DNA from: Sphingomonas sp. SORGH_AS_0950
GTDB taxonomy: Bacteria > Pseudomonadota > Alphaproteobacteria > Sphingomonadales > Sphingomonadaceae
Length of the DNA: 64,000 nt
Assembly (NCBI RefSeq): GCF_030818415.1
Contig: NZ_JAUTAE010000003.1
Location: 62,001 to 126,000, forward strand
Reading direction: 5' to 3'
Made by a program: the position numbers and the translations under genes
Notes under the pieces: generated by a model
Databases searched by the model: none
Seen by the model: the letters and a program-made list of their open reading frames with translations, nothing else
Told to the model about the DNA's origin: nothing
Shown here: one piece after another, positions 6,935-17,600 of the stretch
How the letters are laid out: every line of letters starts with the position of its first letter
Numbering within the stretch: the stretch's first letter is position 1

Positions 6935-9895
6935 ATGAAGGACGAACGTTCAATGCCGAAGTGCTTTGCCCCCGTGGCCGATGCCGGCAATCGCCTGACC
7001 GAAATGTTCGTCGACATCAGTCAGGCGCGTGCTACGAAGACGAACCTGCCCCCTGCGCAGCGGGCTGTCTTTCGGAAGCTGCACGGTGTCGCCCATGGCC
7101 GTTTTGAAAGGCGGCCGGATTTGCCCGACGGGTGGCGGGTCGGCATTTTCGCACACGAGCGTCTGGACGCCTGGATCCGCTTCTCGAGCGATATTGCCCC
7201 GACATCGCCCGATCTGGGCGGCATGGCGGGCATCGGCATCAAGCTGTTCGGTGTCGATGGCCCCAATGCGCTAGGGGAAGACGGGGCGACCGCCGACCTC
7301 ATCATGCAGAATATCGATCGGTTTTTCCTCGATACCGCGCAAACCATGGTCGAGTTCACCTATGCCGGGGTCGTTCAGCATGATTACAGCAGCTATCTGG
7401 CTGAGCATCCTGACATCCAGGCGGTGCTCGACGCGATGAAGGCACCGCGTGGATCGTGCCTGACCAACGCCTACTGGGCGATCCTGCCCTTCCATCTCGG
7501 CGACGAGATCGTCAAATACCGGCTGACTCCGCATACCGAAGCCGAGGACGTGCCGGACGATGCCAATGACTATCTCAAGACCGATTTGATCAATCGGCTG
7601 GCTGCAGGCGAATATCGCTTCACTCTGTCCGTACAACGACGCACCAATCCACAGACGATGCCGCTCGACGCCGCCAATATCGTTTGGCCGGAGGATGAAA
7701 GCTCCTTCGTGCCAGTCGCGACGTTGGTTCTGCCGCAACAGCAGATCGACGTTCGAGGCCAAGCGGAATATGGCCAGGGTCTCGCCTTCAACATCTGGCG
7801 GGTGCCGGACGCGAACCGGCCATGTTCGGAATCCTCGATCGCGGTTGCCCGTCGCCAAGTCTATGCGGCCGGAGCGGCGATGCGCCACCATGCCAATGGT
7901 CAACCGATGGCCGACCCGCGTGTCCCCCGTGCTGCCGAGGCGCCGGCGCCAGCGCTGGCGGCCGACGATTGTATCGTCCGCGCTGTCATCCATCCGGCGA
8001 TCGGCATCGCCCGCGTTGGGTCCAGCGACGAGTATTTCTACGGTCCTGAAGTCACCGACCCCCTGCCCTTGCCCCCTGGGAGCTACCGCGACGCAGACAT
8101 GCGCCTGAAGCGTCAGGCGGCAAGATTTCGCATCTATGGCGTCAACGCCCGCGGGGACATCGTTCGGGAGCTGACCGGAGAAGACAGTGGAGCGACGATC
8201 GAGTGGCAGGTGCAACTCGCCAACCATAAGGCGGCCTGGTACGGCTTTCAGCTCGCGCTCGATATTCCGGAAGCGAGCTATGCGCCTCCAACGACGTTGC
8301 GCAACCCCGGGGTCGCGCATCGCGACACCCTGAAGATCGAGGGCAAGCGCCAGACACTCCTTGGTCCCAACGCGCCGACCGTAACGTTCGAGGACCGTTT
8401 CATCAGCGTCCCGGTCTATCTGGGTGAAGCGATGACGGATGCCGAGCAGCGGCTCACGGTACTGGGCGGCAAGGGGGTCTCCGCCAGCGTCGATGGTAGC
8501 GTCGCCATTACCTTTGCCAATAATGAGGGATGGTATGACGACGTTTCTGACGGTCCGGTGACCGCGACTGTGACCCTGGATGGGCAGGCGCTCGAAGTCG
8601 TGCCCGCCTGGCTCGTGGTCGCACCGCCAAATTACGGACCGCAGCGCAAGTCGGTACGGACGATGTGGGATCTGATGCGCGATGTTGCGATCAAGAGTGG
8701 GACGCTCGCCGCCCCCGCAAGGCCGTCCTTCGCGCGCGACATCCTGCCGATCTTCCAGCGTATGGAAGGGCTGCAATGGACCAATGCGGGTTTTGCGGCA
8801 GGCTTCGGCTGGGATGGGGTGTTCGACCTGACCAGTCCCAAAGCGGTCGCCCGGCTCGGCAGCACGAGCCCGGCTTATCGCGAGCAGCGTCGGGTTATCT
8901 ATAACAACTTCCGCGACTTCGGCACCGATGCCAACTCGCCGGTGCCCTGGCCTTGGCTCTATGGCGATGCGATGGCGATACCTCCGGTCGCCAGCCCGCG
9001 CCAGAATGCGGTGCTCAGCGATTGCCAGATGGCGATGCTGCGCCAATGGGCGGACGGCGATTTTGACGCTGATGGCGATATCGCGGCAGCGCCGCCACGT
9101 TCGATAGACGAGGTGCCGCTCGCAGAACAGGGCGACATGCTGACGCGCGCCGCACTGGAATTCTGTCTGGCGGATGCCTTTCATCCAGGTTGCGAGATGA
9201 CCTGGCCGGTCCGCGCCGCCTCGATGTACATGGCGCCGTTCCGGTTCCGCCACGCGCCCGATGGCTGGGTCGAACCGCGCCCGAGCGAAGTACTGACGCC
9301 AGATGACGTGAAGATCGGTAATGGGCCGCTTTACGGCCAGCTCGCCGGTGGGATTACCCGATGGATGGCGGTGCCCTGGCAGACCGACACCAGCAGTTGT
9401 CGGTCGGGCTATACCCCGAGTTATGACCCCTATGTGCCCAGTTTCTGGCCGGCTCGGGTGCCAAACGAGGTGCTAACACGGGAGAATTACGAGATCGTCA
9501 TGGACAAATCCCGCCCGCTGTCGGAGCGCCGCAAGGCTTTCGCCAATCGGGAGGCGTGGATTGAACCCTTGGGCGCGGATGGTTACACCCAACAGATCAA
9601 CAACATGATCCATCATTTCGACTTCATGGGCGTGGTCGAGGTGCGGGAGGGACCTGGCGATGCCGATTTTCCCGCCACGATCGAGGTGGAGGATTTTGCG
9701 CGACTGATCCCCAGTCATCTCGACACGGCTCAGCAGGGGCACGCGCTGACCGGGGCGCCGTGCGTTGGGGTCGCGCCCGGTGCGGTGGATGGACCGGTCG
9801 AGCGACGCGGCAGCCGTTCGGCGACTGAAGTCGATCTCTCCGGCATCGCGTTGGTCAATCGCTACCCCAATGGTTTGCCACCGCAGTCGCGATGA
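6935..9895 (+). CDS. Catalase-like domain fused to LodA/GoxA-type CTQ oxidase
   Basis: A 986-residue two-part protein. Residues about 40-320 resemble the catalase-like superfamily: RKLHGVAHGRFE with the distal His segment, AWIRFSSD, GGMAGIGIKLFGV and LAFNIWRVPDANRP. From about 342 the sequence is a LodA-like quinoprotein amino-acid oxidase: VIHPAIGIARVGSSDEYF and GPEV at the start, then FHPGCEMTWP with Cys753 and VPWQTDTSSC with Trp815. In LodA the cysteine tryptophylquinone cofactor forms between a Cys and a Trp about 65 residues apart; here the spacing is 62. LodA enzymes release H2O2 and ammonia, so a catalase-like domain in cis could remove the peroxide. The stop overlaps the next start (ATGA), matching lodA-lodB coupling. 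The amino acid substrate cannot be read. Confidence 0.8.
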   Translation: MKDERSMPKCFAPVADAGNRLTEMFVDISQARATKTNLPPAQRAVFRKLHGVAHGRFERRPDLPDGWRVGIFAHERLDAWIRFSSDIAPTSPDLGGMAGIGIKLFGVDGPNALGEDGATADLIMQNIDRFFLDTAQTMVEFTYAGVVQHDYSSYLAEHPDIQAVLDAMKAPRGSCLTNAYWAILPFHLGDEIVKYRLTPHTEAEDVPDDANDYLKTDLINRLAAGEYRFTLSVQRRTNPQTMPLDAANIVWPEDESSFVPVATLVLPQQQIDVRGQAEYGQGLAFNIWRVPDANRPCSESSIAVARRQVYAAGAAMRHHANGQPMADPRVPRAAEAPAPALAADDCIVRAVIHPAIGIARVGSSDEYFYGPEVTDPLPLPPGSYRDADMRLKRQAARFRIYGVNARGDIVRELTGEDSGATIEWQVQLANHKAAWYGFQLALDIPEASYAPPTTLRNPGVAHRDTLKIEGKRQTLLGPNAPTVTFEDRFISVPVYLGEAMTDAEQRLTVLGGKGVSASVDGSVAITFANNEGWYDDVSDGPVTATVTLDGQALEVVPAWLVVAPPNYGPQRKSVRTMWDLMRDVAIKSGTLAAPARPSFARDILPIFQRMEGLQWTNAGFAAGFGWDGVFDLTSPKAVARLGSTSPAYREQRRVIYNNFRDFGTDANSPVPWPWLYGDAMAIPPVASPRQNAVLSDCQMAMLRQWADGDFDADGDIAAAPPRSIDEVPLAEQGDMLTRAALEFCLADAFHPGCEMTWPVRAASMYMAPFRFRHAPDGWVEPRPSEVLTPDDVKIGNGPLYGQLAGGITRWMAVPWQTDTSSCRSGYTPSYDPYVPSFWPARVPNEVLTRENYEIVMDKSRPLSERRKAFANREAWIEPLGADGYTQQINNMIHHFDFMGVVEVREGPGDADFPATIEVEDFARLIPSHLDTAQQGHALTGAPCVGVAPGAVDGPVERRGSRSATEVDLSGIALVNRYPNGLPPQSR

Positions 9896-10983
9896 CCGAT
9901 CGCAAATTCGATGTGGTGATCGTCGGTGCGGGCGCGGCCGGATCGGCCGCCGCTCTGGCGCTCGCGCCGCACGCCAGCGTGGCGCTGGTCGACCGGGTAA
10001 AGACGCCTGCTTGGCGGATCGGCGAAACGCTGCCAGGGGCCGCGCGGCGCGTGCTAACGACGCTGGGTGCCTATGATAGGTTCGCATCGGCTGGCCACGG
10101 TGCCGCGCCCCTCAAGGTCAGCCGCTGGGGATCGGACCAGCCCGTCGAGCTCGACTCGATCCGCGATCCCGATGGTCCCGGCTGGCGGCTTGACCGGGCC
10201 AGGTTCGAGTCCGATCTACGGGCAGACGCGGTGGATCGCGGTGCCACCTTGATCGAAGCATCGGTCGGGGTGATCAGTCGCGAAGCAAGTGGGTGGCGCG
10301 TCAGGCTCGACAATGGCAGGGCAATCACGGCGTACCGGCTGATCGACGCGAGCGGACGAGGATCCTCGCTGTTGCGCGATCACGGTCAGCGCCGCGCCGT
10401 TCTGGATCGACTGGCGTGCGTGTATCAACGTGTAAGGCAGCCGAATGCCTCCGACCCCATCACCTATACTGAAGCATGTCCAGATGGTTGGTGGTATACA
10501 GCCCTGTTGCCGGGTGGTGAGCGGATCGTTGCCTTCCATGGCGATGCGGATGGCCCTGCGATCCGTTCGGTGTTGAAGCAAGGGCCGCTCCGGTCCGGGC
10601 TGTCGCTGCCGGGGCTGGCAGAGGCAATAGGCTCGGTATGCCAGGACCGGGCGACTGATCCGTCGGTCTGTTCTGCGAATAGCGTCGCGCGCAGCGCGGC
10701 GGGCGACGGTTGGCTCGCCGCAGGGGACGGAGCGATCGCGTTGGACCCCTTATCCTCGCAGGGGTTGTTCAATGCCTTAGTGACAGGGCTGGAAGCCGGT
10801 GAGGCGACGCTTGCCCTGCTTGCCGGTGACGGTGACGCCGCCCGCCGTCATGCCATGCGTATGGGGCGTATCTGGCAGGCTTATCTCCGCCATCATGAGA
10901 TTTTCTACGGGATGGAGCGCCGTTGGCCGGACACGACCTTCTGGAGCAGCCGACAAATGTCCGCAACCACGTCGCATTTCTGA
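9892..10983 (+). CDS. LodB-like FAD-dependent maturation protein
   Basis: A 363-residue flavoprotein beginning KFDVVIVGAGAAGSAAALAL, a Rossmann FAD-binding motif, with GETLPGAARRVL typical of the tryptophan-halogenase/geranylgeranyl-reductase-like oxidoreductases that include LodB. A second nucleotide-contact region is AAGDGAIALDPLSSQGLFNAL. LodB proteins are required in the cytoplasm to form the CTQ cofactor of their LodA partner. The ATG overlaps the oxidase stop by four bases, so translation is probably coupled. Assignment rests on fold motifs plus the adjacent lodA-like gene. Confidence 0.8.
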   Translation: MTDRKFDVVIVGAGAAGSAAALALAPHASVALVDRVKTPAWRIGETLPGAARRVLTTLGAYDRFASAGHGAAPLKVSRWGSDQPVELDSIRDPDGPGWRLDRARFESDLRADAVDRGATLIEASVGVISREASGWRVRLDNGRAITAYRLIDASGRGSSLLRDHGQRRAVLDRLACVYQRVRQPNASDPITYTEACPDGWWYTALLPGGERIVAFHGDADGPAIRSVLKQGPLRSGLSLPGLAEAIGSVCQDRATDPSVCSANSVARSAAGDGWLAAGDGAIALDPLSSQGLFNALVTGLEAGEATLALLAGDGDAARRHAMRMGRIWQAYLRHHEIFYGMERRWPDTTFWSSRQMSATTSHF

Positions 10984-11277
10984 CAGACCCTCAACGCAGA
11001 TACGATATCAACACAAATAGATCGCATATCTGCAGCGGTACTGCGTCCAGCGGAGGAGGGGAGCTTCGGCAGTCGTGGATTTTTGTCATCGACCTGCGTG
11101 TCAGTGATTTAAAGGTTTTTTTGAGAGGCGTCGAACTACGACCCACTGATCACGACCCAAATTCGCTCCGCCGGAACAGAAAATCTATATTAACAATATT
11201 GCTCGAATATTCGAACCGGGCTGGTGACGGGTAGAACGCTCCGCCCGATCATCAGGTGTCAGAAAAACCCCAATTTC

Positions 11278-11898
11278 TTAGACAAGTCGCCCGAGGTAAA
11301 TCATACATTGATACCAGATCGTTTCGGCGTCCAAATCTGACAATGCACCGTTACATATCTGAACCGCCAGCGCTTTTGCGACATCGCTAGGGAAAAGTGC
11401 TCCTAGGTCGATAATGGCCAACGTCTGATCGGTATTTGGCGTACCCGTGCCAACCGTATTGCCGCTGCCAGCCCATGTGAGCGTCGAAACCGCGTCTGGC
11501 GTGGCAGGCCATGGTCCCGTTTTTGTGAAAGCGATGACGTAGGGCCCGCCATGGGCGGTAGCATTTTGGACAACGGCTTGAATGTAGTGCGAACTGTTGT
11601 CGTTACTTCTCGCCTGGAGCCAGACGACGTTCTCGGCGCCGCGGTTCTGATTGCCCGCATTCATTTGAATGTCGGCGGCATCATCTTCGTCGCCCACTCC
11701 TCTGTAGAATTGCATCAAATAGGTTGCCGAGCCCTTACTGGGGGCGATCAAGGCGGGATACGGATTTGTTATTGCATTAAACCATGCAAACATCTGATAT
11801 TGGTGAAAGAAACCTGCATTGTCGCCACCTCCTCCCGTCGTAATATCCTGTCCGGTAATGTTAAGGACCGTGAGATTGGAATATACGTCGGGGGTCAT
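11278..11898 (-). CDS. Hypothetical protein of tail-collar gene cluster
   Basis: A 206-residue protein starting MTPDVYSNLTVLNITG, with GAGGA seven bases before the ATG. It is rich in Asn, Gly and Ala, lacks a signal peptide and has no motif I know. It is the last gene of a leftward trio with a DUF6916-like protein and a phage tail-collar protein, and like them is less GC-rich than the surroundings. It may be a structural or fibre-like protein, but this rests on position only. Confidence 0.55.
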   Translation of the reverse strand: MTPDVYSNLTVLNITGQDITTGGGGDNAGFFHQYQMFAWFNAITNPYPALIAPSKGSATYLMQFYRGVGDEDDAADIQMNAGNQNRGAENVVWLQARSNDNSSHYIQAVVQNATAHGGPYVIAFTKTGPWPATPDAVSTLTWAGSGNTVGTGTPNTDQTLAIIDLGALFPSDVAKALAVQICNGALSDLDAETIWYQCMIYLGRLV

Positions 11899-11946
11899 GG
11901 CAAAATCCTCGCAGCAAAGTGTATAACCAATAATATATAGCTAATT

Positions 11947-12240
11947 TTAATTAAAAATTGCTTGATACCAACGACTATTTCCTATCTGCTGAAGTTGGCT
12001 GATAAATATGACGTGTGGGCCGCCAATGCCACAATCGAATTCGTAGCTTCCGTCGATCATGTTTTGATCGAGGGTCGAGCTGAAGATCAGAGTAAATGGC
12101 TGTCTGAAGCCGTCAATCGCGATGGGATGTGCATTTTTTTCTATGTGGTCCAGCACAACCGACGCGTTTTTCGGGACTGCGGTGACTTGGACGCGCTTTC
12201 CTACCCAAGCCTCGAAATCGGATGCGTCCAGCAGTCTCAT
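11947..12240 (-). CDS. DUF6916-like small protein
   Basis: A 97-residue protein. The ATG at 12240-12238 has GGAG upstream. The sequence MRLLDASDFEAWVGKRVQV then QPFTLIFSS and YEFDCGIGGPHVIFISQL fits the small beta-rich DUF6916 type often found beside microcystin-dependent-protein-like tail-collar genes, as here. No enzymatic motif is present. It probably works with the collar protein; the biological role is unknown. Confidence 0.55.
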   Translation of the reverse strand: MRLLDASDFEAWVGKRVQVTAVPKNASVVLDHIEKNAHPIAIDGFRQPFTLIFSSTLDQNMIDGSYEFDCGIGGPHVIFISQLQQIGNSRWYQAIFN

Positions 12241-12290
12241 TGGAATCTCCACTGCGCTCTCATGTAAGCGCTACAATCGCTTGGCTGTGA

Positions 12291-12875
12291 TCAAGATCGG
12301 GTTGGGAAGCTGCCAGTCATTGCTATCACCGTGGTGACTGCAAGAAACGGCTGCATTAGCGGGAGGGGCAGTCCTCCGCCGGCAACACCAGTCGCTGGGG
12401 CGCCAATACCTGCAAGATTGACCGGAGTTCCCGTGCCAGCGGGCGCGTAAATCGATGGATTGCCGCCAGACCCAGTATCGGCCGTATTTGCAAGGAATGC
12501 GCCAGGCGACGGCGTATTGCTGAGTTGTGTTGCGGGCACGTTCGATAGCGCGCTGAGGGTCCCGCTCGTTGTTACTGGCGGATGGCTATGCGGCGGCATC
12601 TGAGCGCTGGTGATTTGTGTTGTTTCAGCCCCCCCATTTGTACCCACATTGTATGCCGTGCCGGAGATAGCCTTTCCAGTACCGACCAAAACACGGCCTC
12701 TCGCATCGGGCAGGCAAAAAGTTGTCACTCCATCGCCGCCAAAGCTTTTCCCTAGTAACGAGAACAGGCTTACATTTTGTTGAATTTGTAGCTTGGCGCC
12801 ATCGCAGATAGCCCAACCTTTGGGAGCGAAACTCCAAGCCCCTTGGGTAATTTCACCGAGATATGGATCAAGCAT
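12291..12875 (-). CDS. Phage tail-collar domain protein (MdpB-like)
   Basis: A 194-residue protein with the tail-collar fold found in microcystin-dependent-protein-like proteins: YLGEITQGAWSFAPKGWAIC near the N-terminus, then QNVSLFSLLGKSFGGDGVTTF and LPDARGRVLVGTG. The middle holds the usual PPHSHP motif, and the C-terminus MQPFLAVTTVIAMTGSFP closes the fold. SD GAGGAG lies eight bases before the ATG. It heads a leftward three-gene set. In phages this domain caps tail fibres; outside prophages these genes occur as stand-alone cassettes of unknown role. No capsid or tail genes are near, so this is not a prophage. Confidence 0.8.
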   Translation of the reverse strand: MLDPYLGEITQGAWSFAPKGWAICDGAKLQIQQNVSLFSLLGKSFGGDGVTTFCLPDARGRVLVGTGKAISGTAYNVGTNGGAETTQITSAQMPPHSHPPVTTSGTLSALSNVPATQLSNTPSPGAFLANTADTGSGGNPSIYAPAGTGTPVNLAGIGAPATGVAGGGLPLPLMQPFLAVTTVIAMTGSFPTRS

Positions 12876-13095
12876 TTGCAGCGCTCCTCAACGAGAATGT
12901 GATTCGTAGACCGCAAAGAGGATCGTCTAGCAATAAGATTAGCACATTATGAATCTGGTGATTTACCCCATATTTACCGTTTCGTAGGCAGTATCGGCGG
13001 AACGTATCTATAATGGTGGCTTGGTTATGGGTTTTTCAAACCGCTAACCAGCGAGCGCACAATCGGGTTTTGTGCCTATCGTGCGCAGGGGCAAT

Positions 13096-14580
13096 ATGCA
13101 GATGACGAAATACGGTATCGAGGCCATGCAGGCCATTCAGCAAGCGCCTCGACCCGGTATTTTCGGTGGCCTTTGCAAAGCCTTTGCTGTGGCTGCGGCT
13201 TTGCTGATCCCCGCTGTTGCCCACGCTTCCGCAGGTTGCAACGATATCAACAATGGTATTCTCAATACGACAGTGAGAGCAAACGGCGGCTCCGCATTTA
13301 CGACGAACCCGTTTACTCCAGGCGATGTCATCAACTGGCAATACAGTGTCCAGGGCACCGGTCAGGCGAATGCCCGCTTAATCGTGAGATATGGCACTTC
13401 AACGCCCACGAACACGAACGTTGTTGATGATGGCGGGGTGATTGCGGGAGCTCAGCGAAGCGGCAATTATACCATCACTAGTCTTGCTACCGTCGTTCGA
13501 ACCTATACAACGCCTGTTTCGAGCACGGGTACGACATTCGACAGCACTGCGTCAGTGGCTTGGTCAGCAACATGTACCCCGGCCGGTGCGGCATCAGCGC
13601 CGACCTTGACGGCAGTATCGCCATCGTCCGGCCCGACCGGTGGCGGTACCAATGTCGTTATCACGGGCACCGACTTCACCGGGGCGACGGCGGTCGCCTT
13701 CGGTGGCACCGCCGCTAGCTCGTTCGTGGTGAATAGCGCCACACAGATCACGGCCACGTCGCCTGCCCGGTCCGCCGGCACCGTCAACATTTCTGTTACG
13801 ACGGCCGCGGGTACTGGGGCGGCCAATTCGGCCTATACGTATGTCGCTGCCCCGGTCGCCGGCGCAGTCAACACGACAGTCGCCGCCAACAGCACCGCCA
13901 ATGCCGTCACCCTAAACCTGTCGGGTGGCACCGCCACCTCGGTCGCGGTCGCAACCCAGGCCGCGCACGGCACCGCGACGGCGTCGGGCACCTCGATCAC
14001 CTACACGCCGACCGCTGGTTATTCGGGCAGCGACAGCTTCACCTACACCGCCACCAACGCATCGGGCACCAGTGCGCCTTCGACCGTCACCGTCACGGTG
14101 ACCGCGCCCACCCTGACGCTGGCTCCGGCGACCCTGCCGAACGGCACTGCAGGGACCGCTTACAGCCAGGCGCTCAGCACCTCGGGCGGCACCGCGCCCT
14201 ACAGCTATGCCGTCACCGCCGGCGCGCTGCCGGCCGGGCTGACGCTGTCGAGCGCCGGCACGCTGTCCGGCACGCCGACCGCATCAGGCACGTTCAACCT
14301 GACCGTCACCGCGACCGATGCGCAGAACTTTACGGCCACCCGTGCCTACACCATCACTGTCGCCGCCCAGGCACCGATCGCGGGTGCGGCCAGCGTCACG
14401 GTTGCTCCCAATAGCAGCGCCAATGCGGTAACGCTGGCCCTCTCGGGCGGGACTCCGACCTCAGTCGCGGTCGCTGCGGCACCGTCGCACGGCACGGCCC
14501 ATCGCATCGGGCACTTCGATCAGCTACACACCGAGTGCGGGCTATTCGGGCAACGACAGCTTCACTTATACTGCCACTAA
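13096..14580 (+). CDS. Giant repeat adhesin, N-terminal part before frameshift
   Basis: The ATG at 13096 lies five bases after AGGGG; a GTG at 13072 is in frame. The product has a signal-peptide-like hydrophobic stretch ([21 protein letters not shown]) starting about 22 residues in, then a secreted region, an IPT/TIG-like domain ([20 protein letters not shown]), and the first cadherin-like plus putative-Ig (He_PIG) repeat pairs. At about 14500 the frame is lost: an extra C in GGCCCATCG turns HGTA into an unrelated tail ending at 14580, while the +1 frame continues the repeat ([15 protein letters not shown]). So this is the first sixth of one gene that ends at 21124. A polypeptide made from this part alone would lack the outer-membrane anchor. 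Confidence 0.75.
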   Translation: MQMTKYGIEAMQAIQQAPRPGIFGGLCKAFAVAAALLIPAVAHASAGCNDINNGILNTTVRANGGSAFTTNPFTPGDVINWQYSVQGTGQANARLIVRYGTSTPTNTNVVDDGGVIAGAQRSGNYTITSLATVVRTYTTPVSSTGTTFDSTASVAWSATCTPAGAASAPTLTAVSPSSGPTGGGTNVVITGTDFTGATAVAFGGTAASSFVVNSATQITATSPARSAGTVNISVTTAAGTGAANSAYTYVAAPVAGAVNTTVAANSTANAVTLNLSGGTATSVAVATQAAHGTATASGTSITYTPTAGYSGSDSFTYTATNASGTSAPSTVTVTVTAPTLTLAPATLPNGTAGTAYSQALSTSGGTAPYSYAVTAGALPAGLTLSSAGTLSGTPTASGTFNLTVTATDAQNFTATRAYTITVAAQAPIAGAASVTVAPNSSANAVTLALSGGTPTSVAVAAAPSHGTAHRIGHFDQLHTECGLFGQRQLHLYCH

Positions 14581-14620
14581 CGCAGCGGGCACCAGCGCGG
14601 CTGCGACCGTCACCGTCACG

Positions 14621-17600
14621 GTGACGGCGCCGACCCTCGTGCTGGCCCCGGCGACCTTGCCGGGCGGCACGGCGGGCAGCGCGTACACCCAGACGCTCGC
14701 CACCTCGGGCGGCACCGCGCCTTACAGCTATGCTATCACGGCAGGTGCTCTGCCGGCTGGCCTGACTCTGTCGAGCACCGGCACGCTGGCGGGCACGCCG
14801 ACTGCTTCGGGGACGTTCAACTTCACGATCACCGCGCTCGACAGCTCGACTGGTTCTGGCCCGTACGCCACATCCCGCAGCTACACGCTCAACATTGCAG
14901 CACCGACGTTGACGCTGGCCCCAGCGACGCTGGCCAATGCGATGGTTGGTTCGGCTTATAGTCAGGCGCTGGCAGCGACTGGCGGGATAGCGCCATATAA
15001 CTATGCGGTTTCGGCAGGTGCACTGCCGGCTGGCCTGACTCTGTCGAGCACCGGCACGCTGTCGGGCACGCCGACTGCTTCGGGGACGTTTAACTTCACG
15101 ATCACGACGACGGATGCTCAGAACTTCACCGGTGCGCGTGCCTATGCCCTTACCGTTGCCGTCCAAGCACCGGTGGCTGGCGCGGTCAGCATGACCGTCG
15201 CCGCCAACAGCCCCGCCAATGCGGTGACGTTCAATCTGTCAGGTGGTACCGCGACCTCGATCGCGATCGGCACGCCACCAAATCATGGCACCCTTACCGG
15301 ATCGGGAACGTCTATCAGTTACACGCCTAGCCTGAACTATTCGGGCAGCGACAGTTTCACCTACACCGCGACCAACGCCAGCGGCACGAGTGCGCCTGCA
15401 ACGGTTACCATCACCGTGACCGCACCGACCCTGACGCTGAGCCCGACAACGCTGCCGGGCGCGACTGCGGGCACCGCCTACAGCCAGGCGCTCGCCACTA
15501 CGGGCGGTGCCGCACCGTACCGCTATGCCGTCACCGCCGGCGCGTTGCCGGCCGGGCTGACGCTGTCGAGCGCCGGCTCGCTGTCCGGCACGCCGACCGC
15601 ATCGGGCACGTTCAACCTGACCGTCACCGCGACCGACGCACAGAACTTCACCGCCTCGCGCGCCTATACCCTCACCGTCGCTGCTGAGGCACCGATCGCG
15701 GGTGCGGCCAGCGCCACGGTCGCGGCCAACAGCACCGGCAACGCGGTGACGCTGGCCCTCTCGGGTGGCGCCGCCACCTCGGTCGCGGTCGCGTCTGCAC
15801 CGAGCCACGGCACCGCCACGGCATCGGGCACCGGCATCACCTACACGCCGACCGCGGGCTTCTCCGGCAGCGACAGCTTCACCTACACCGCCACCAACGC
15901 CTCGGGCACCAGTAGCCCTGCGACCGTCACCATCACCGTGACCGCGCCGACGCTGACCGTCTCGCCCGCAGCAGGACCGCTGCCGTCGGCCACCGTCGGC
16001 ACCGCCTATACCGGCACGCTGACCAGCACGGGCGGCACCGCGCCCTACAGCTACACCGCCACGGGCCTGCCTGCCGGCGTTACCTTGTCGTCCAGCGGCA
16101 CCCTCTCGGGCACGCCGACCACGCCGGGCAGCTACACCATCGCCGTCGCCATCACCGATGCGCACGGTGCCACCGGCACCGCGACCTATACGCTCACCGT
16201 CGCCGCCCAGGTGCCGGTCGCCGGTGCGGCCAGCGCCACGGTCGCGGCCAACAGCACCGGCAACGCGGTGACGCTGGCCCTCTCGGGTGGCGCCGCCACC
16301 TCGGTCGCGGTCGCGTCTGCACCGAGCCACGGCACCGCCACGGCATCGGGCACCGGCATCACCTACACGCCGACCGCGGGCTTCTCCGGCAGCGACAGCT
16401 TCACCTACACCGCCACCAACGCCTCGGGCACCAGCAGCCCTGCGACCGTCACCGTCACGGTGACCGCGCCGACGCTGACCGTCTCGCCCGCAGCAGGACC
16501 GCTGCCGTCGGCCACCGTCGGCAACGCCTATACCGGCACGCTGACCAGCACGGGCGGCACCGCGCCCTACAGCTACACCGCCACGGGCCTGCCTGCCGGC
16601 GTTACCTTGTCGTCCAGCGGCACCCTCTCGGGCACGCCGACCACGCCGGGCAGCTACACCATCGCCGTCGCCATCACCGATGCGCACGGTGCCACCGGCA
16701 CCGCGACCTATACGCTCACCGTCGCCGCCCAGGTGCCGGTCGCCGGTGCGGCCACCGCCACGGTCGCGGCCAACAGCACCGGCAACGCGGTGACGCTGGC
16801 CCTCTCGGGTGGCGCCGCCACCTCGGTCGCGGTCGCGTCTGCACCGAGCCACGGCACCGCCACGGCATCGGGCACCGGCATCACCTACACGCCGACCGCG
16901 GGCTTCTCCGGCAGCGACAGCTTCACCTACACCGCCACCAACGCCTCGGGCACCAGTAGCCCTGCGACCGTCACCATCACCGTGACCGCGCCGACGCTGA
17001 CCGTCTCGCCCGCAGCAGGACCGCTGCCGTCGGCCACCGTCGGCAACGCCTATACCGGCACGCTGACCAGCACGGGCGGCACCGCGCCCTACAGCTACAC
17101 CGCCACGGGCCTGCCTGCCGGCGTTACCTTGTCGTCCACCGGCACCCTGTCCGGCACCCCGACCACACCGGGCAGCTACACCATCGCCGTCGCCATCACC
17201 GATGCGCACGGTGCCACCGGCACCGCGACCTATACGCTCACCGTCGCCGCCCAGGTGCCGGTCGCGGGTGCGGCCAGCGCCACGGTCGCGGCCAACAGCA
17301 CCGGCAACGCGGTGACGCTGGCCCTCTCGGGTGGCGCCGCCACCTCGGTCGCGGTCGCGTCTGCGCCGAGCCACGGCACCGCCACGGCATCAGGCACCGG
17401 CATCACCTACACGCCGACCGCGGGCTTCTCCGGCAGCGACAGCTTCACCTACACCGCCACCAACGCCTCGGGCACCAGCAGCCCTGCGACCGTCACCATC
17501 ACCGTGACCGCGCCGACGCTGACCGTCTCGCCCGCAGCAGGACCGCTGCCGTCGGCCACCGTCGGCAACGCCTATACCGGCACGCTGACCAGCACGGGCG

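Noticed and set aside
7271..9253. 660-codon minus-strand frame opposite the oxidase gene
   Set aside because: Shadow of the LodA-like gene, with Arg/His-rich composition and no motif.
12291..12875. Prophage
   Set aside because: Only a tail-collar-type protein is present; no terminase, capsid, portal or integrase is nearby.
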